Shown piece by piece: positions 36,070 to 45,575 of a stretch of 64,000 nucleotides of DNA; the stretch's first letter is position 1, and each line of letters opens with the position of its first letter. The notes beneath the pieces were generated by a model. It saw only the letters and a list, made by a program, of their open reading frames with translations, had not been told where the DNA came from and did not search any database. The position numbers and the translations under genes are program-made. Source of the DNA: Maribacter forsetii DSM 18668 (GTDB taxonomy: Bacteria; Bacteroidota; Bacteroidia; Flavobacteriales; Flavobacteriaceae). Location: the NCBI RefSeq assembly GCF_000744105.1, contig NZ_JQLH01000001.1, positions 1,488,001 to 1,552,000 of the forward strand. Reading direction: 5' to 3'.

Positions 36070-37647
36070 ATGATAAGCGGTACAAATGCAATAGGGAGCA
36101 AATCTTCAAAGAAAGGAAATAAAACTTTTAAGACTTTTGATCCTAAACAAAATAAAGATACAGAGTGGACATTCTACGAAGCATCTGCCAATGAAATTGA
36201 TGAAGCCGTTGATTTGGCAACAACCGCTTTTAAAGTATATAAAGATTTTTCAGGAGCTAAAAAGGCAGGATTTTTAGAAGCGATTGCCGATGAAATTGAA
36301 GCAATTGGAGATGACCTAATTGATACCTACTGTAAGGAATCCGGGTTGCCAGAGGGTAGGGCTAAAGGTGAACGAGGACGTACCATGGGGCAACTTCGTG
36401 CTTTTGCCAATTTATTAAAAGACGGTTCTTGGGTAGAGGCTGTTATTGAAAAAGCACAGCCTAATAGGGAACCCATGCCAAAATCTGATATTAGAAAAAT
36501 GCTATTTCCTCTAGGTCCAGTAGTGGTTTTTGGTGCAAGTAATTTTCCTTTGGCATTTTCTACAGCTGGGGGAGATACGGCAAGTGCTCTTGCTGCAGGC
36601 TGTCCAGTAATTGTAAAAAGTCATCCAATGCACGCTGGTACCGGTGAACTGGTATCTTCTGCTATTATCAAGGCAGCTGAGAAATCGGGTATGCCAAATG
36701 GTGTATTTTCTAATTTGAACAGTAGCGGTATAGAAGTAGGGCAGCAATTGGTGAAACACCCAAAAGTAAAAGCTGTTGGTTTTACTGGTAGTATAAATGG
36801 TGGTACGGCATTGTATAGATTGGCAAATGAAAGAGATGAGCCTATTCCCGTATTTGCAGAAATGGGGAGTATTAACCCAGTGGTTGTATTACCGTCAGCC
36901 TTAGAAAACGATGGTGATGCTTGGGCAACTAAATATGCTTCTTCAATTACTTTAGGTGCTGGTCAATTTTGTACCAACCCTGGTTTGGTGTTGGCAGTTA
37001 AGGGAGAAAAGTTAGATGGATTTATAAAAACATTATCAGAAGAAATAGTAAAACTGGAGCCTACTTGCATGTTGCATCCAAACATCTATGCTAAATATAA
37101 TGAAGGTAAAATGGAATTGTCAGCACAGAGCGGAGTAACTATTACTGCCGATTATAAGAAGGATACAAATGCTAATACTGCTAAACCTTCTATTTTAAAA
37201 GTGAATGGTGCAGATTTTTTGGCAAATACAAAATTACATAGGGAAGTTTTTGGACCTTTTTCCGTAGTGGTTGAATGTGAGAATACGAGTGAATTAGAAG
37301 CTATCTTAAATCATCTAGAAGGGCAGTTAACAGGAACTATTTTAGGTTCTGAAGAAGATTTAGAGAATAATTCTGGCGTTGTAGATGCTTTACAGAGTAG
37401 GGTAGGGCGAATTTTGTTCAATGGTGTACCAACCGGTGTAGAGGTTAATTCTTCTATGGTCCATGGAGGTCCTTTCCCTGCAACTACAGATCCTCGTTTT
37501 ACATCTGTAGGTACATCGGCTATTAAAAGGTGGGTGCGTCCGGTTTCTTTTCAAGATTGGCCAAATAAATTATTACCATTGGCTCTGCAAAATGAAAACC
37601 CTCTTAAAATTACCCGATTGGTAGAAGGGGAATACACTAAAAACTGA
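36070..37647 (+). CDS. Aldehyde dehydrogenase (NADP+), alpha-ketoglutarate semialdehyde type
   Basis: Oxidises alpha-ketoglutarate semialdehyde to alpha-ketoglutarate, the last step of hydroxyproline breakdown. The 525-residue protein belongs to the long ALDH subfamily with FGASNFPLAFSTAGGDTASALAAGCPVIVKSHP (Rossmann part, with lysine), the general base glutamate in FAEMGSINPVV, and the catalytic cysteine in LGAGQFCTNPGLV. The C-terminal VNSSMVHGGPFPATTD is typical of this subfamily. The gap to the deaminase gene is 120 bases and to the epimerase 21. Confidence 0.9.
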   Translation: MISGTNAIGSKSSKKGNKTFKTFDPKQNKDTEWTFYEASANEIDEAVDLATTAFKVYKDFSGAKKAGFLEAIADEIEAIGDDLIDTYCKESGLPEGRAKGERGRTMGQLRAFANLLKDGSWVEAVIEKAQPNREPMPKSDIRKMLFPLGPVVVFGASNFPLAFSTAGGDTASALAAGCPVIVKSHPMHAGTGELVSSAIIKAAEKSGMPNGVFSNLNSSGIEVGQQLVKHPKVKAVGFTGSINGGTALYRLANERDEPIPVFAEMGSINPVVVLPSALENDGDAWATKYASSITLGAGQFCTNPGLVLAVKGEKLDGFIKTLSEEIVKLEPTCMLHPNIYAKYNEGKMELSAQSGVTITADYKKDTNANTAKPSILKVNGADFLANTKLHREVFGPFSVVVECENTSELEAILNHLEGQLTGTILGSEEDLENNSGVVDALQSRVGRILFNGVPTGVEVNSSMVHGGPFPATTDPRFTSVGTSAIKRWVRPVSFQDWPNKLLPLALQNENPLKITRLVEGEYTKN

Positions 37648-37668
37648 AACATATAACGCACTCTTAAT

Positions 37669-38676
37669 ATGGCCAGTAGCACTTTTGTTTGTATCGATGC
37701 TCATACTTGTGGTAATCCTATTAGGGTTATAAAACAAGGCGGTCCAGACTTAGTTGGTGCTTCAATGAGCGAGAAACGTCAGCATTTTCTAAGGGATTAT
37801 GATTGGATAAGAAAAGGGTTGATGTTTGAGCCACGAGGTCATGATATGATGAGCGGTAGTATTTTTTATCCGCCAAGCGACCCAAATAATGATTTCGGTA
37901 TTTTGTTTATTGAAACTAGCGGATGTTTGCCCATGTGCGGTCACGGAACTATTGGTGCCATTACAATTGGTATTGAAGAGGGGTTGATACAGCCTAAAAC
38001 TCCTGGTGAAGTTCGTATGGAAACTCCTGCAGGTTTGGTACATATTACATACCAGCAAACCGGAGAAAAAGTTGATTGGGTAAAATTGACCAATGTAAAA
38101 TCTTACCTGGCAGCTACTGAACTAACGGTTGACTCTTCTGCGTTGGGTGAATTGGTTTTTGATGTTTCATACGGAGGAAATTTTTATGCCATTGTAGACC
38201 CACAAAAGAATTTTACCGGTATGCAGGACTATTCTGCCAATCAGCTAATTCAGTTCAGTCAAGAAATTCGGGAGAAAATCAATCTGAAATATCCTAATTT
38301 ATTTATACATCCAGAAGATGCAACCATTAAAGATGTGAGTCATATTTTGTGGGCGGGGAAAACAATATCTGATAAGGCTACTGCTAGAAATGCTGTATTC
38401 TATGGCGATAAAGCAATTGATCGTTCTCCTTGTGGTACGGGAACATCTGCCCGCATGGCGCAATGGTTTGCCAAAGGAAAATTGAAAGTAGGTGATGATT
38501 TTATACATGAAAGCTTCATTGGGTCTCAATTTATAGGTCGTGTAGAAAAAGAAACTACTTTAGCGAGTATCTCTGCTGTAGTACCTAGTATAAAAGGGTG
38601 GGCAAAAATATATGGTCAGAATACAATTATTATTGATGATGATGATCCGTACGCTCACGGTTTTCAAGTAATTTAA
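37669..38676 (+). CDS. lhpA: 4-hydroxyproline 2-epimerase
   Basis: Interconverts trans-4-hydroxy-L-proline and cis-4-hydroxy-D-proline, the entry step of the pathway. The 335-residue proline-racemase fold has both catalytic cysteines: C90 in MCGHGTIG and C255 in DRSPCGTGTS. Both cysteines mark an epimerase or racemase; the related trans-3-hydroxyproline dehydratases have threonine at the second site. The gene context supports 4-hydroxyproline rather than proline. It lies 21 bases after the dehydrogenase and 10 before the FAD enzyme. Confidence 0.93.
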   Translation: MASSTFVCIDAHTCGNPIRVIKQGGPDLVGASMSEKRQHFLRDYDWIRKGLMFEPRGHDMMSGSIFYPPSDPNNDFGILFIETSGCLPMCGHGTIGAITIGIEEGLIQPKTPGEVRMETPAGLVHITYQQTGEKVDWVKLTNVKSYLAATELTVDSSALGELVFDVSYGGNFYAIVDPQKNFTGMQDYSANQLIQFSQEIREKINLKYPNLFIHPEDATIKDVSHILWAGKTISDKATARNAVFYGDKAIDRSPCGTGTSARMAQWFAKGKLKVGDDFIHESFIGSQFIGRVEKETTLASISAVVPSIKGWAKIYGQNTIIIDDDDPYAHGFQVI

Positions 38677-38686
38677 TATACAGAAA

Positions 38687-39934
38687 ATGAAAAGTGTCGT
38701 TGTTATTGGAGGAGGAATTGTTGGGCTCAGTACTGCGTATTATCTACATAAAGAAGGTTTTGAAGTAACGGTAATTGATAAAGGCGACATAACTACTGGC
38801 GCATCATTTGTGAATGCAGGTTACATTACCCCAAGTCATATTATACCACTGGCTTCACCAGGTATGATAGCGAAAGGTATTAAGATGATGTTCAATTCCG
38901 CTAGTCCGTTTTACATGAAACCGAGATTAGATGTGGATTTTTTAAAATGGTCCTGGTATTTTCATAAGTCATCTACACCTGAAAAAGTTGAAAAGGCAAT
39001 TCCGGCTATAAAAGAAATTAACCTAATAAGCAGAGAATTGTTTACCGATATTAAAAATTCTGGAGATTTGGGCGATTTTCAACTAGAAAGAAAAGGGCTT
39101 TTAATGATGTATAAAACAGAAGCAGCCTATTTACATGAAAAGCAAGTTGCGGAAAGGGTAGCCTTTGAAGGCCTAGAAGTTTCTGATTTAAATAAGGAAG
39201 AATTACATCAATTAGAGCCCAATGTGAAAATTAATGCTGAAGGAGCCATACATTATGAATGTGACGGGCATACAACACCAACTGAAATTATGCCCAAATT
39301 GCTGGCATACCTTCAAGGTAAAGGTGTTACCATTAAAACAAACGAAGAAGTTGTTGATATAAATAGCTCAGGCAACAAAATAATAGAAGTTATTACAGAT
39401 AAGGACAATTATCAGCTAGATGAGGTAGTATTGGCTGCAGGATCATGGAGTGGGGAACTTGCTAAAAAAATGAAACTAAAACTGCCTTTGCAAGGTGGTA
39501 AAGGGTATCGAATTAATGTGGAGCGTGATACTGGAATTTCAATACCGGCTATTTTAATGGAGTCTAAAATGGCGGTTACGCCTATGAACGGGTTTACTAG
39601 ATTTGCAGGTACCATGGAGTTTTCTGGGAATAATAACATTGTAAGAAATGAACGTGTTATAGCCATTGTAAATGGAGCACATTCATTTTATCCAAATTTA
39701 AAAATCAACGAAACTGAAATAAAGAATGTAAAGACAGGATTGCGGCCAGTTTCTCCAGATGGCTTACCTTACATTGGCAGATCATCAAAAATTAAAAACT
39801 TAACTATTGGTACAGGTCATGCCATGATGGGGTGGAGTTTAGGCCCTGCCACAGGTATGCTTATTACAGAGTTATTGTCTGGAAATAAGACTAGTATGCC
39901 TATAGACGCTTTTGATCCTGACCGTACATTTTAA
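38687..39934 (+). CDS. FAD-dependent D-amino-acid dehydrogenase (probable D-hydroxyproline dehydrogenase)
   Basis: A 415-residue DadA-like flavoprotein that would oxidise cis-4-hydroxy-D-proline to 1-pyrroline-4-hydroxy-2-carboxylate. FAD-binding opens the protein (VVVIGGGIVGLSTAYYL, VIDKGDITTGASFVNAGYI). Later come HYECDGHTTPTEIMPKLL, VVLAAGSWSGELAKKM, and the C-terminal GLRPVSPDGLPYIGR and TGHAMMGWSLGPATG. Length equals DadA. Only one subunit is present, unlike the multi-subunit LhpBEF-type enzymes. Last gene of the operon; I saw no clear terminator after it. Confidence 0.88.
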   Translation: MKSVVVIGGGIVGLSTAYYLHKEGFEVTVIDKGDITTGASFVNAGYITPSHIIPLASPGMIAKGIKMMFNSASPFYMKPRLDVDFLKWSWYFHKSSTPEKVEKAIPAIKEINLISRELFTDIKNSGDLGDFQLERKGLLMMYKTEAAYLHEKQVAERVAFEGLEVSDLNKEELHQLEPNVKINAEGAIHYECDGHTTPTEIMPKLLAYLQGKGVTIKTNEEVVDINSSGNKIIEVITDKDNYQLDEVVLAAGSWSGELAKKMKLKLPLQGGKGYRINVERDTGISIPAILMESKMAVTPMNGFTRFAGTMEFSGNNNIVRNERVIAIVNGAHSFYPNLKINETEIKNVKTGLRPVSPDGLPYIGRSSKIKNLTIGTGHAMMGWSLGPATGMLITELLSGNKTSMPIDAFDPDRTF

Positions 39935-39968
39935 CGAAACTGTAAAAAGCTCAACGGCAGATAATTAC

Positions 39969-40037
39969 CACTCACCGACAGTAAACCGTCATTCGTCTAC
40001 ACTGGTCAAATTATTTGTAACTAATCTCCCACCTTTG
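39969..40037 (+). promoter_or_regulatory. Promoter region of the H-NOX signalling operon with LytTR-like sites
   Basis: CATTCGTCTACA at 39990-40001 is preceded by a weaker copy, CACTCACCGACA at 39969-39980 (8 of 12 identical), exactly 21 bases earlier. CACCTTTG (40030-40037) is a near-match to the -7 box, 28 bases after the site. The 7-mer TTCGTCT is shared with the known AlgR (LytTR regulator) site. The same 12-mer occurs before the glycosyltransferase gene at 51319. Likely target of the LytTR regulator in this operon. Confidence 0.55.
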
Positions 40038-40058
40038 TAGTATCAAAAATAAACCACA

Positions 40059-40460
40059 ATGGACATCCTTTTAATAGAAGACGATTTAATAGAAGTAATG
40101 AAGTTGAAACGTACAGTTTCTAAACTTAATTTAAAGCATAATATCGTAGAAGCCAAAAATGGCGAATCAGCATTAACATATTTAAGATCAGGTGAAAAAT
40201 TACCGGATATCATACTTTTAGATTTGAATATGCCGAGAATGAACGGTATTGAATTTCTATCTATTTTAAAGGCAGATGAACAATTGCGTTATTTACCTAC
40301 AATTATTTTAACCACATCTGAAAATAGAGCAGATTTACTAAAATGTTATGAAGTTGGTATCGCAGGTTATGTAATAAAGCCTTTAAAATATGAGGATTAT
40401 GAGTACAAGTTAAATGCTGTTTTAGAGTACTGGACCGTTAACCAACTAGTGAAAGGCTAA
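40059..40460 (+). CDS. Single-domain response regulator (Rcp1-like)
   Basis: A 133-residue stand-alone receiver. Acidic pocket is E7-D8-D9 in LLIEDDLIE, phosphoacceptor D55 in ILLDLNMPR, threonine in ILTTSE, and lysine in VIKPLKYEDY. No output domain, so it works by protein contacts or in phosphotransfer. Its spacing, helix 4 (RADLLKCYEVG) and length resemble Rcp1-type regulators paired with PAS/phytochrome-type kinases. First gene of the operon that carries H-NOX, two kinases, Hpt and a LytTR regulator. Confidence 0.92.
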   Translation: MDILLIEDDLIEVMKLKRTVSKLNLKHNIVEAKNGESALTYLRSGEKLPDIILLDLNMPRMNGIEFLSILKADEQLRYLPTIILTTSENRADLLKCYEVGIAGYVIKPLKYEDYEYKLNAVLEYWTVNQLVKG

Positions 40461-40510
40461 CAAAAAAGCGCATTTCACAACATTTTCCTTCATTTATGTA
40501 TTAATTTTCC

Positions 40511-40518
40511 TACGTTTG
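40511..40518 (+). promoter_or_regulatory. Putative -7 box before the H-NOX gene
   Basis: TACGTTTG fits TAnnTTTG, 22 bases before the ATG at 40541. No clear -33 TTG. It would let the sensor genes be made apart from the upstream receiver. Confidence 0.45.
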
Positions 40519-40540
40519 AATATATTGTAAAAAAATTCAA

Positions 40541-41083
40541 ATGAAGGGAATAGTGTTTACCGAGTTTTTAGAGATGGTCGAGTCCGAGTTCGGATTGGAG
40601 ACTGTTGATAATATTATTGAAAAATCAGATTTACCTTCTCAAGGTATTTATACATCTGTTGCCACCTACGAATTTAACGAAATGGTGGCGTTGGTCACCC
40701 AGTTGAGTGAAGAGGTAGATTTACCTGCTGGAGATTTAATCTATGCATTTGGACTTTACCTATTCTCAAGTCTTAAAAATGCACACCCAGAAGTTATTCA
40801 AAGTTACTTGTCACCAATTGGTCTACTATACTCTATAGAAGACCATATTCATGTACATGTAAAAAAGCTTTATCCTGAAGCTGAACTGCCTACATTCAAA
40901 ATTTTAGAAAAGACCGATAATTCAATTTCCATGATATATACCTCTTCTAGAGGCTTATATAGATTGGCTCATGGGCTTATTGAAAAAGCATTTGAGCATT
41001 TTAACGGTAAGGCAGATATTACCTATGAATTACTTAAGGATGATGGTACCGAAGTAAAATTTGACGTTGTACAACATGGATAG
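40541..41083 (+). CDS. H-NOX heme nitric-oxide sensor
   Basis: A 180-residue heme-NO/oxygen-binding protein. The proximal heme ligand is H104 in IHVHVKKLYPEAELP (family pattern H-x-x-V-x-x-LYP-x-A). The heme-propionate motif YxSxR is Y133-T-S135-S-R137. The opening MKGIVFTEFLEMVE and GIYTSVATY are typical. In facultative and aerobic bacteria such proteins bind NO and regulate a partner histidine kinase; the ORF overlaps the next gene, a PAS kinase, by 8 bases, which is the classic pairing. Oxygen versus NO selectivity is not proven by sequence alone. Confidence 0.95.
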   Translation: MKGIVFTEFLEMVESEFGLETVDNIIEKSDLPSQGIYTSVATYEFNEMVALVTQLSEEVDLPAGDLIYAFGLYLFSSLKNAHPEVIQSYLSPIGLLYSIEDHIHVHVKKLYPEAELPTFKILEKTDNSISMIYTSSRGLYRLAHGLIEKAFEHFNGKADITYELLKDDGTEVKFDVVQHG

Positions 41084-43052
41084 TAAAGAAGTTACTCTTC
41101 TTAAGAAAGCCCTAGAAAGGCAAAAAAAAGCAAGACAGCAAGCCGAAAGAATTCTGGAGGAAAAGTCTCATGAGCTTTACGAAGTTGCTAGTCATTTAAG
41201 AGAGTCTAATCATAAGCTAGAAAATTTATTGAGCCAAAAGACCTCTGAACTAGATGGTGTTTTTATTAATATTATAGACCCTTATGTGGTGATGGATTTA
41301 TCATATAATGTGATAAGTATGAACCAGTCTGCAAAAAACTTCTTAGGGTTTGATAATAATAAAGAAGAAATCAACCTATGGAAACTGGTACATAAAGATT
41401 ACATGGAATATACCATGGAATCTTTTGGTAGTCTGCGAGAAGTTGGTATGCTTAAAAATTATAGAGCCAAAATTTTAATTAAAGGCGGTGCTGAAAAGTG
41501 GGTCGAGATTAATGCTAGTTTGGTTTTTGATAAAGATAAAAAACCGATTGCCGCCCAAGGTATTGTTAGGGACATTACTCAAGAAATGGAAGTTAGGGAG
41601 TTGTTGTCCGAACAAAAGCGTCAATTGGATATTATTGTTAACAGTTCTCCTTTAGGTATCATTTTAGCAGATGTAAACAGTATTATTAAGGTCAACCATA
41701 CCATGACTTCATTGCTAGGATATTCCTATGATAAGTTCATGAAAATGAACGTTAAGGATTTTACCAATGCAGAAAGTTTAGAAGAAGCCGACAGGCTTTT
41801 AGTACAACTTAAGAACGGTGAAATAGATAAATACAATATTCACCAGAAATTTATCAAAAGTGATGGTGAGCAATTGTTGGTAAAGTTATCTGTGAGTGCA
41901 GTTAGGAATATCTATAAAGAAATCAGCTATATCGTAATGATGGTTGAAGATATTACCAAGCAAGTAGAGGCAGAAGAGCGTTTAAAAGCAGAAAGGGAAA
42001 AGTATAGTGGTATCATTGCCAATATGAACCTTGGTTTGTTAGAAGCGAATAGAGAAGGTGTAATTCAATTAGTCAACCAAAGCTTTTGTGATATGATCGG
42101 CTTTGAAGAAAGTGAATTACTTCATACAGATGCAAAAGCTTTTGTAAGTTTTGAAGATAAAAATAAGGTTGCGGAACATATTAAAACCCGTGCAAATGGG
42201 AAATCAGACTCTTATGAAGTGCAGGTAATTACAAAATCTGGAGAAAAAAGACATTGGATGATTAGTGTGGCTCCACGTTATAGTAAGGATCATGAGGTTA
42301 TTGGGTCTATTGGAATAACAATGGATATTACCGAACAAAAAGCATTAGAACTTCAAAAAGAACAATTAGTAAAAGATCTAGAGAACAGTAACCAAGGTTT
42401 ACAAGAGTATGCCCATATTGTTTCCCATGACCTTAAATCCCCGCTTAGAAGTATAAGTGCATTGGCTACTTGGTTAAATGACGATTATAAAGATGTGTTA
42501 GATGAAGGCGGTAGACAGAATCTTGAATTGATGCAAGAGAAAGTCGCCTCTATGGATAAATTGATCCACGGTATTCTAGAATATTCTACAGCCAATAGTT
42601 CAGCACTTGATGACTCTAAAGTAGATTTAAATGGGGTAATTTCAGATATTGGTGAAACCATATTTATCCCTGAACACGTAAAATTAGTCGTACCTGAAAC
42701 GCTACCTACCATTATGGCAGATAGAATTAAGGTACATCAAGTTTTTCAAAATATTATTGGCAATGCCGTAGTGCATATTGAAAGAGAAGTAGGGCTGGTT
42801 GAAGTGCTATTTAAAGATGATGGCGAATTCTGGCAATTTACTATTAGTGATAACGGTGTTGGTATACCAGAAGAATATCACAAGAAGATATTCGACATTT
42901 TTCAATCTATCGGTAATAATGAAAGATCAACAGGTATTGGGCTATCTATCGTTAAAAAGATTATAGACCGTTACCAAGGTAGGGTTTGGGTAGATAGTGT
43001 TGTAGGTGAAGGCACCCAATTCCATTTTACAATTAAAAAAGACCACAATTAA
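41076..43052 (+). CDS. Triple-PAS sensor histidine kinase (H-NOX partner)
   Basis: A 658-residue soluble kinase. An N-terminal coiled coil (ALERQKKARQQAERILEEKS, typical of H-NOX-associated kinases) is followed by three PAS domains at about 65-195, 200-315 and 320-440, each closed by an ITQE/ITKQ/ITEQ-type linker. HisKA has the phospho-histidine in YAHIVSHDLKSPLR, and the HATPase region holds NAVVHI, DNGVGIPEEYH and GIGLSIVKKI. There are no membrane segments. Start ATG 41076 overlaps the H-NOX stop. The kinase probably passes phosphate to the Hpt or receivers encoded alongside. Confidence 0.93.
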   Translation: MDSKEVTLLKKALERQKKARQQAERILEEKSHELYEVASHLRESNHKLENLLSQKTSELDGVFINIIDPYVVMDLSYNVISMNQSAKNFLGFDNNKEEINLWKLVHKDYMEYTMESFGSLREVGMLKNYRAKILIKGGAEKWVEINASLVFDKDKKPIAAQGIVRDITQEMEVRELLSEQKRQLDIIVNSSPLGIILADVNSIIKVNHTMTSLLGYSYDKFMKMNVKDFTNAESLEEADRLLVQLKNGEIDKYNIHQKFIKSDGEQLLVKLSVSAVRNIYKEISYIVMMVEDITKQVEAEERLKAEREKYSGIIANMNLGLLEANREGVIQLVNQSFCDMIGFEESELLHTDAKAFVSFEDKNKVAEHIKTRANGKSDSYEVQVITKSGEKRHWMISVAPRYSKDHEVIGSIGITMDITEQKALELQKEQLVKDLENSNQGLQEYAHIVSHDLKSPLRSISALATWLNDDYKDVLDEGGRQNLELMQEKVASMDKLIHGILEYSTANSSALDDSKVDLNGVISDIGETIFIPEHVKLVVPETLPTIMADRIKVHQVFQNIIGNAVVHIEREVGLVEVLFKDDGEFWQFTISDNGVGIPEEYHKKIFDIFQSIGNNERSTGIGLSIVKKIIDRYQGRVWVDSVVGEGTQFHFTIKKDHN

Positions 43053-43063
43053 TAACGCTTCTT

Positions 43064-44194
43064 ATGAAAATAGTTCAAGCAATAAAAAAGGCTAATGAGT
43101 CTTTTGTACTTCAAAGCACTACAAAATTAAAAGAACCATTAGTATTGGTTTTTGGTAATAGATACCTATTGGAAAGTGAGCATATTTTTAACGAAGTAAG
43201 AGAGCTTTTTCCTGAAGGACATATCGTTTTTGGAACCACATCAGGAGAAATTATTGAAGATAAAGTTTTAGAAGGTACCGTAGTATTAACAGCTATTGAA
43301 TTTGAAAAAAGTGCTATTGTTGTAAAACGATGTAATGTAGCGGACTATAATAATGACGATAAAAAAATGGGAATGAGATTGAAATCTCAGTTTCCTAAAG
43401 AGAATTTAAAGCATTTATTCGTTATTTCTGAAGGAAGTACAGTAAATGGAAGTGCACTAATTGAAGGTATTGAACACGTTGAAAATACAAGTTTTGGTTT
43501 ATCTGGTGGATTGTGTGGAGATGATGATCGTTTTGAACGTACCCTTGCCTCTTATAATGAAAACCCAAAAGAGGGTGAAATTGTTGCCATAGGTTTTTAT
43601 GGTGATACCTTAGAAATTTCTAGTGCCAATTATGGAGGATGGACCACCTTTGGACCAGAACGTATCATTACAAAGTCTAAAGGAAATGTTCTTTTTGAGC
43701 TTGATAATAAACCGGCATTGGATCTTTACAAAAACTATTTAGGAGAAAAGGCAGATGAATTACCAAAGTCGGCCTTATTGTACCCATTAAGCGTAAAGAC
43801 AACAGATGATGGAGAGCCACTAGTACGCACTATATTAAATATTGATGAAGCTGAAAATACAATGACACTTGCTGGCGACGTGCCAGAAGGAGCTAGAGTG
43901 CAATTAATGATGTCGTCGGTAGACGATATAGCCAATGGAGCTTTTCATGCAGCAGAACTAGCAATGAAAGACAGAAAGAACCCTCCTGATCTTGCTTTGT
44001 TAATTAGTTGTATTGGTAGAAAATTGGTAATGGACCAACGAACAGAAGAAGAAATAGAAGAAGTAAAGGCGGTAGTAGGGGATAATACAGTAATAAGTGG
44101 GTTTTATTCTTATGGGGAAATGGCACCGTTTAGTGGTCAAGATAGTTGTAAATTGCACAATCAGACCATGACACTAACTTTATTCAGTGAATAA
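43064..44194 (+). CDS. FIST (N and C) sensory domain protein
   Basis: A 376-residue soluble protein made of FIST_N (VLVFGNRYLLESEHIFNEVR, IVFGTTSGEII, GLSGGLCGDDDRFERT) and FIST_C (DLALLISCIGRKLVMDQRTEEE, ISGFYSYGEMAPF, CKLHNQTMTLTLFSE). FIST domains are predicted small-ligand sensors, thought to bind amino acids or related compounds; the ligand here is unknown. The gene is 11 bases after the PAS kinase and its stop overlaps the start of a second kinase (TAATG), so FIST probably acts as the input of that kinase, as H-NOX does for the first. Confidence 0.93.
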   Translation: MKIVQAIKKANESFVLQSTTKLKEPLVLVFGNRYLLESEHIFNEVRELFPEGHIVFGTTSGEIIEDKVLEGTVVLTAIEFEKSAIVVKRCNVADYNNDDKKMGMRLKSQFPKENLKHLFVISEGSTVNGSALIEGIEHVENTSFGLSGGLCGDDDRFERTLASYNENPKEGEIVAIGFYGDTLEISSANYGGWTTFGPERIITKSKGNVLFELDNKPALDLYKNYLGEKADELPKSALLYPLSVKTTDDGEPLVRTILNIDEAENTMTLAGDVPEGARVQLMMSSVDDIANGAFHAAELAMKDRKNPPDLALLISCIGRKLVMDQRTEEEIEEVKAVVGDNTVISGFYSYGEMAPFSGQDSCKLHNQTMTLTLFSE

Positions 44195-45258
44195 TGCATT
44201 CTCTTTTAAAAAGACAAATACGGAAATATTTACCTGCTAAACTAAGGGCACATCCAGAAATGGATGGTTTTTTAGAAGCTATAGAAAAATCATATGAGAA
44301 TTATGATGATAAATTTTCTATGCTTCATAGAGCCTCTACCATTAGTTCTGATGAGCTATTTGAGGCAAATAAAAGATTGCAAAAAGAAGCCTTGCAGCAA
44401 AAAAGTATTTTGGTCTCCTTAGAAGATGCCATTCGTAGTTTAAGGGAGAATTTAAACGAAGATCAATCAATTGATATTGATTTTCAAGATGAGCTAAATA
44501 CAGAAGAGCTCGCATCTTACATTAGTAGTTTAGCACTGAAGGTTACTGAGATGACGAGTGAAAAAGATAAATTGGTCGCTAACTTAGAAAACCAGAACGA
44601 ATCTTTAAATAATTATGCCCAAATGGTATCGCATGACTTAAGGTCGCCCATTCGTAATATTAGTGCCTTAATGAATTGGATTATGGAAGATGAAAAAGAG
44701 AATTTTTCTGAAACCAGCAAGGACAACTGCTCATTGGTATCTGATAACCTTAAAAAAATGGATAAGCTGGTTACGGGTATACTTAACCATGCTACAATGG
44801 GTGAAACCAAAGAACAACGAATATCATTTCATTTAGAGGATAGTTTAAGGGATATTGAAAAAACCATTTTTGTTCCTGACAATGTAACGTTTAAATACCC
44901 TGAGAATTTACCTAAAATAGAATTCGAAAAAGAACGGTTAGAACAGTTGTTCATGAACCTGTTCTTAAATGCCATTACCGCTACAGAACATTTAGAAAAA
45001 GGGGAAATTAAAATTGGTTATGAGCCAGATGAGGTGTTTTGGAAGTTCAGTGTTTCCGATAATGGAAAGGGAATACCTAAAAAACACCAAGAAGGCATAT
45101 TCCAAATGTTTAAAAAATTAGAAACCAGTAATAATGCTACAGGTATTGGACTTGCAATTGTTAAGAAAATTACGGTTCTTTATGAAGGTAGTGTATGGTT
45201 GAAGTCTGAAGAAAATGTAGGAACTACATTTTTTATAACTTTAAAAAAGAATTTATGA
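44194..45258 (+). CDS. Cytoplasmic sensor histidine kinase (FIST partner)
   Basis: A 354-residue kinase with a short N-terminal helical region but no PAS, HAMP or membrane segment, so it depends on a partner for input. A coiled coil (VTEMTSEKDKLVANLENQNE) leads to HisKA with NYAQMVSHDLRSPIRNIS, then HATPase motifs NLFLNAITATEH, DNGKGIPKKHQ and GIGLAIVKKI. Its catalytic core is close to that of the upstream PAS kinase, which suggests duplication with swapped inputs. It overlaps FIST by one base and Hpt by four (ATGA). Confidence 0.92.
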   Translation: MHSLLKRQIRKYLPAKLRAHPEMDGFLEAIEKSYENYDDKFSMLHRASTISSDELFEANKRLQKEALQQKSILVSLEDAIRSLRENLNEDQSIDIDFQDELNTEELASYISSLALKVTEMTSEKDKLVANLENQNESLNNYAQMVSHDLRSPIRNISALMNWIMEDEKENFSETSKDNCSLVSDNLKKMDKLVTGILNHATMGETKEQRISFHLEDSLRDIEKTIFVPDNVTFKYPENLPKIEFEKERLEQLFMNLFLNAITATEHLEKGEIKIGYEPDEVFWKFSVSDNGKGIPKKHQEGIFQMFKKLETSNNATGIGLAIVKKITVLYEGSVWLKSEENVGTTFFITLKKNL

Positions 45259-45575
45259 TAGAACAACCAAACCTAAACTATGTTGACGAACTTGCAGGTG
45301 ACGATGCTGAGTTCAGAGGTCAGTTCATAGAAATTATCAAAAACGAATTCCCCCTAGAAAAAGAAGAATATATTGGACATATTTCTAATACCAGGTTCAA
45401 AGAAACTGCAGAAATTGTTCATAAATTGAAGCACAAATTTAATATTTTGGGCATGCAAAATTCTTATAAACTAGCCGTTGCCTATGAGATGGAATTGTTG
45501 GAAGGTAAGCACGATAGTAAATCTGAGTTTAATGAAGTTCTAGATACTATTGAAGAATATATTAAAACCATATAA
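45255..45575 (+). CDS. Hpt histidine phosphotransfer domain protein
   Basis: A 106-residue free-standing Hpt. The phosphorylatable histidine is H56 in IVHKLKHKFNILGM, matching H-x-L-K-(x5)-LG. All-helical composition and size fit. It is translationally coupled to the second kinase by an ATGA overlap and its TAA is directly followed by the LytTR gene ATG, an order expected for a phosphorelay in which two kinases converge on one Hpt that serves one or more receivers. Confidence 0.92.
   Translation: MIEQPNLNYVDELAGDDAEFRGQFIEIIKNEFPLEKEEYIGHISNTRFKETAEIVHKLKHKFNILGMQNSYKLAVAYEMELLEGKHDSKSEFNEVLDTIEEYIKTI

Noticed and set aside
37669..38676. Trans-3-hydroxy-L-proline dehydratase
   Set aside because: The second catalytic residue is cysteine (C255) rather than threonine, which marks an epimerase or racemase.
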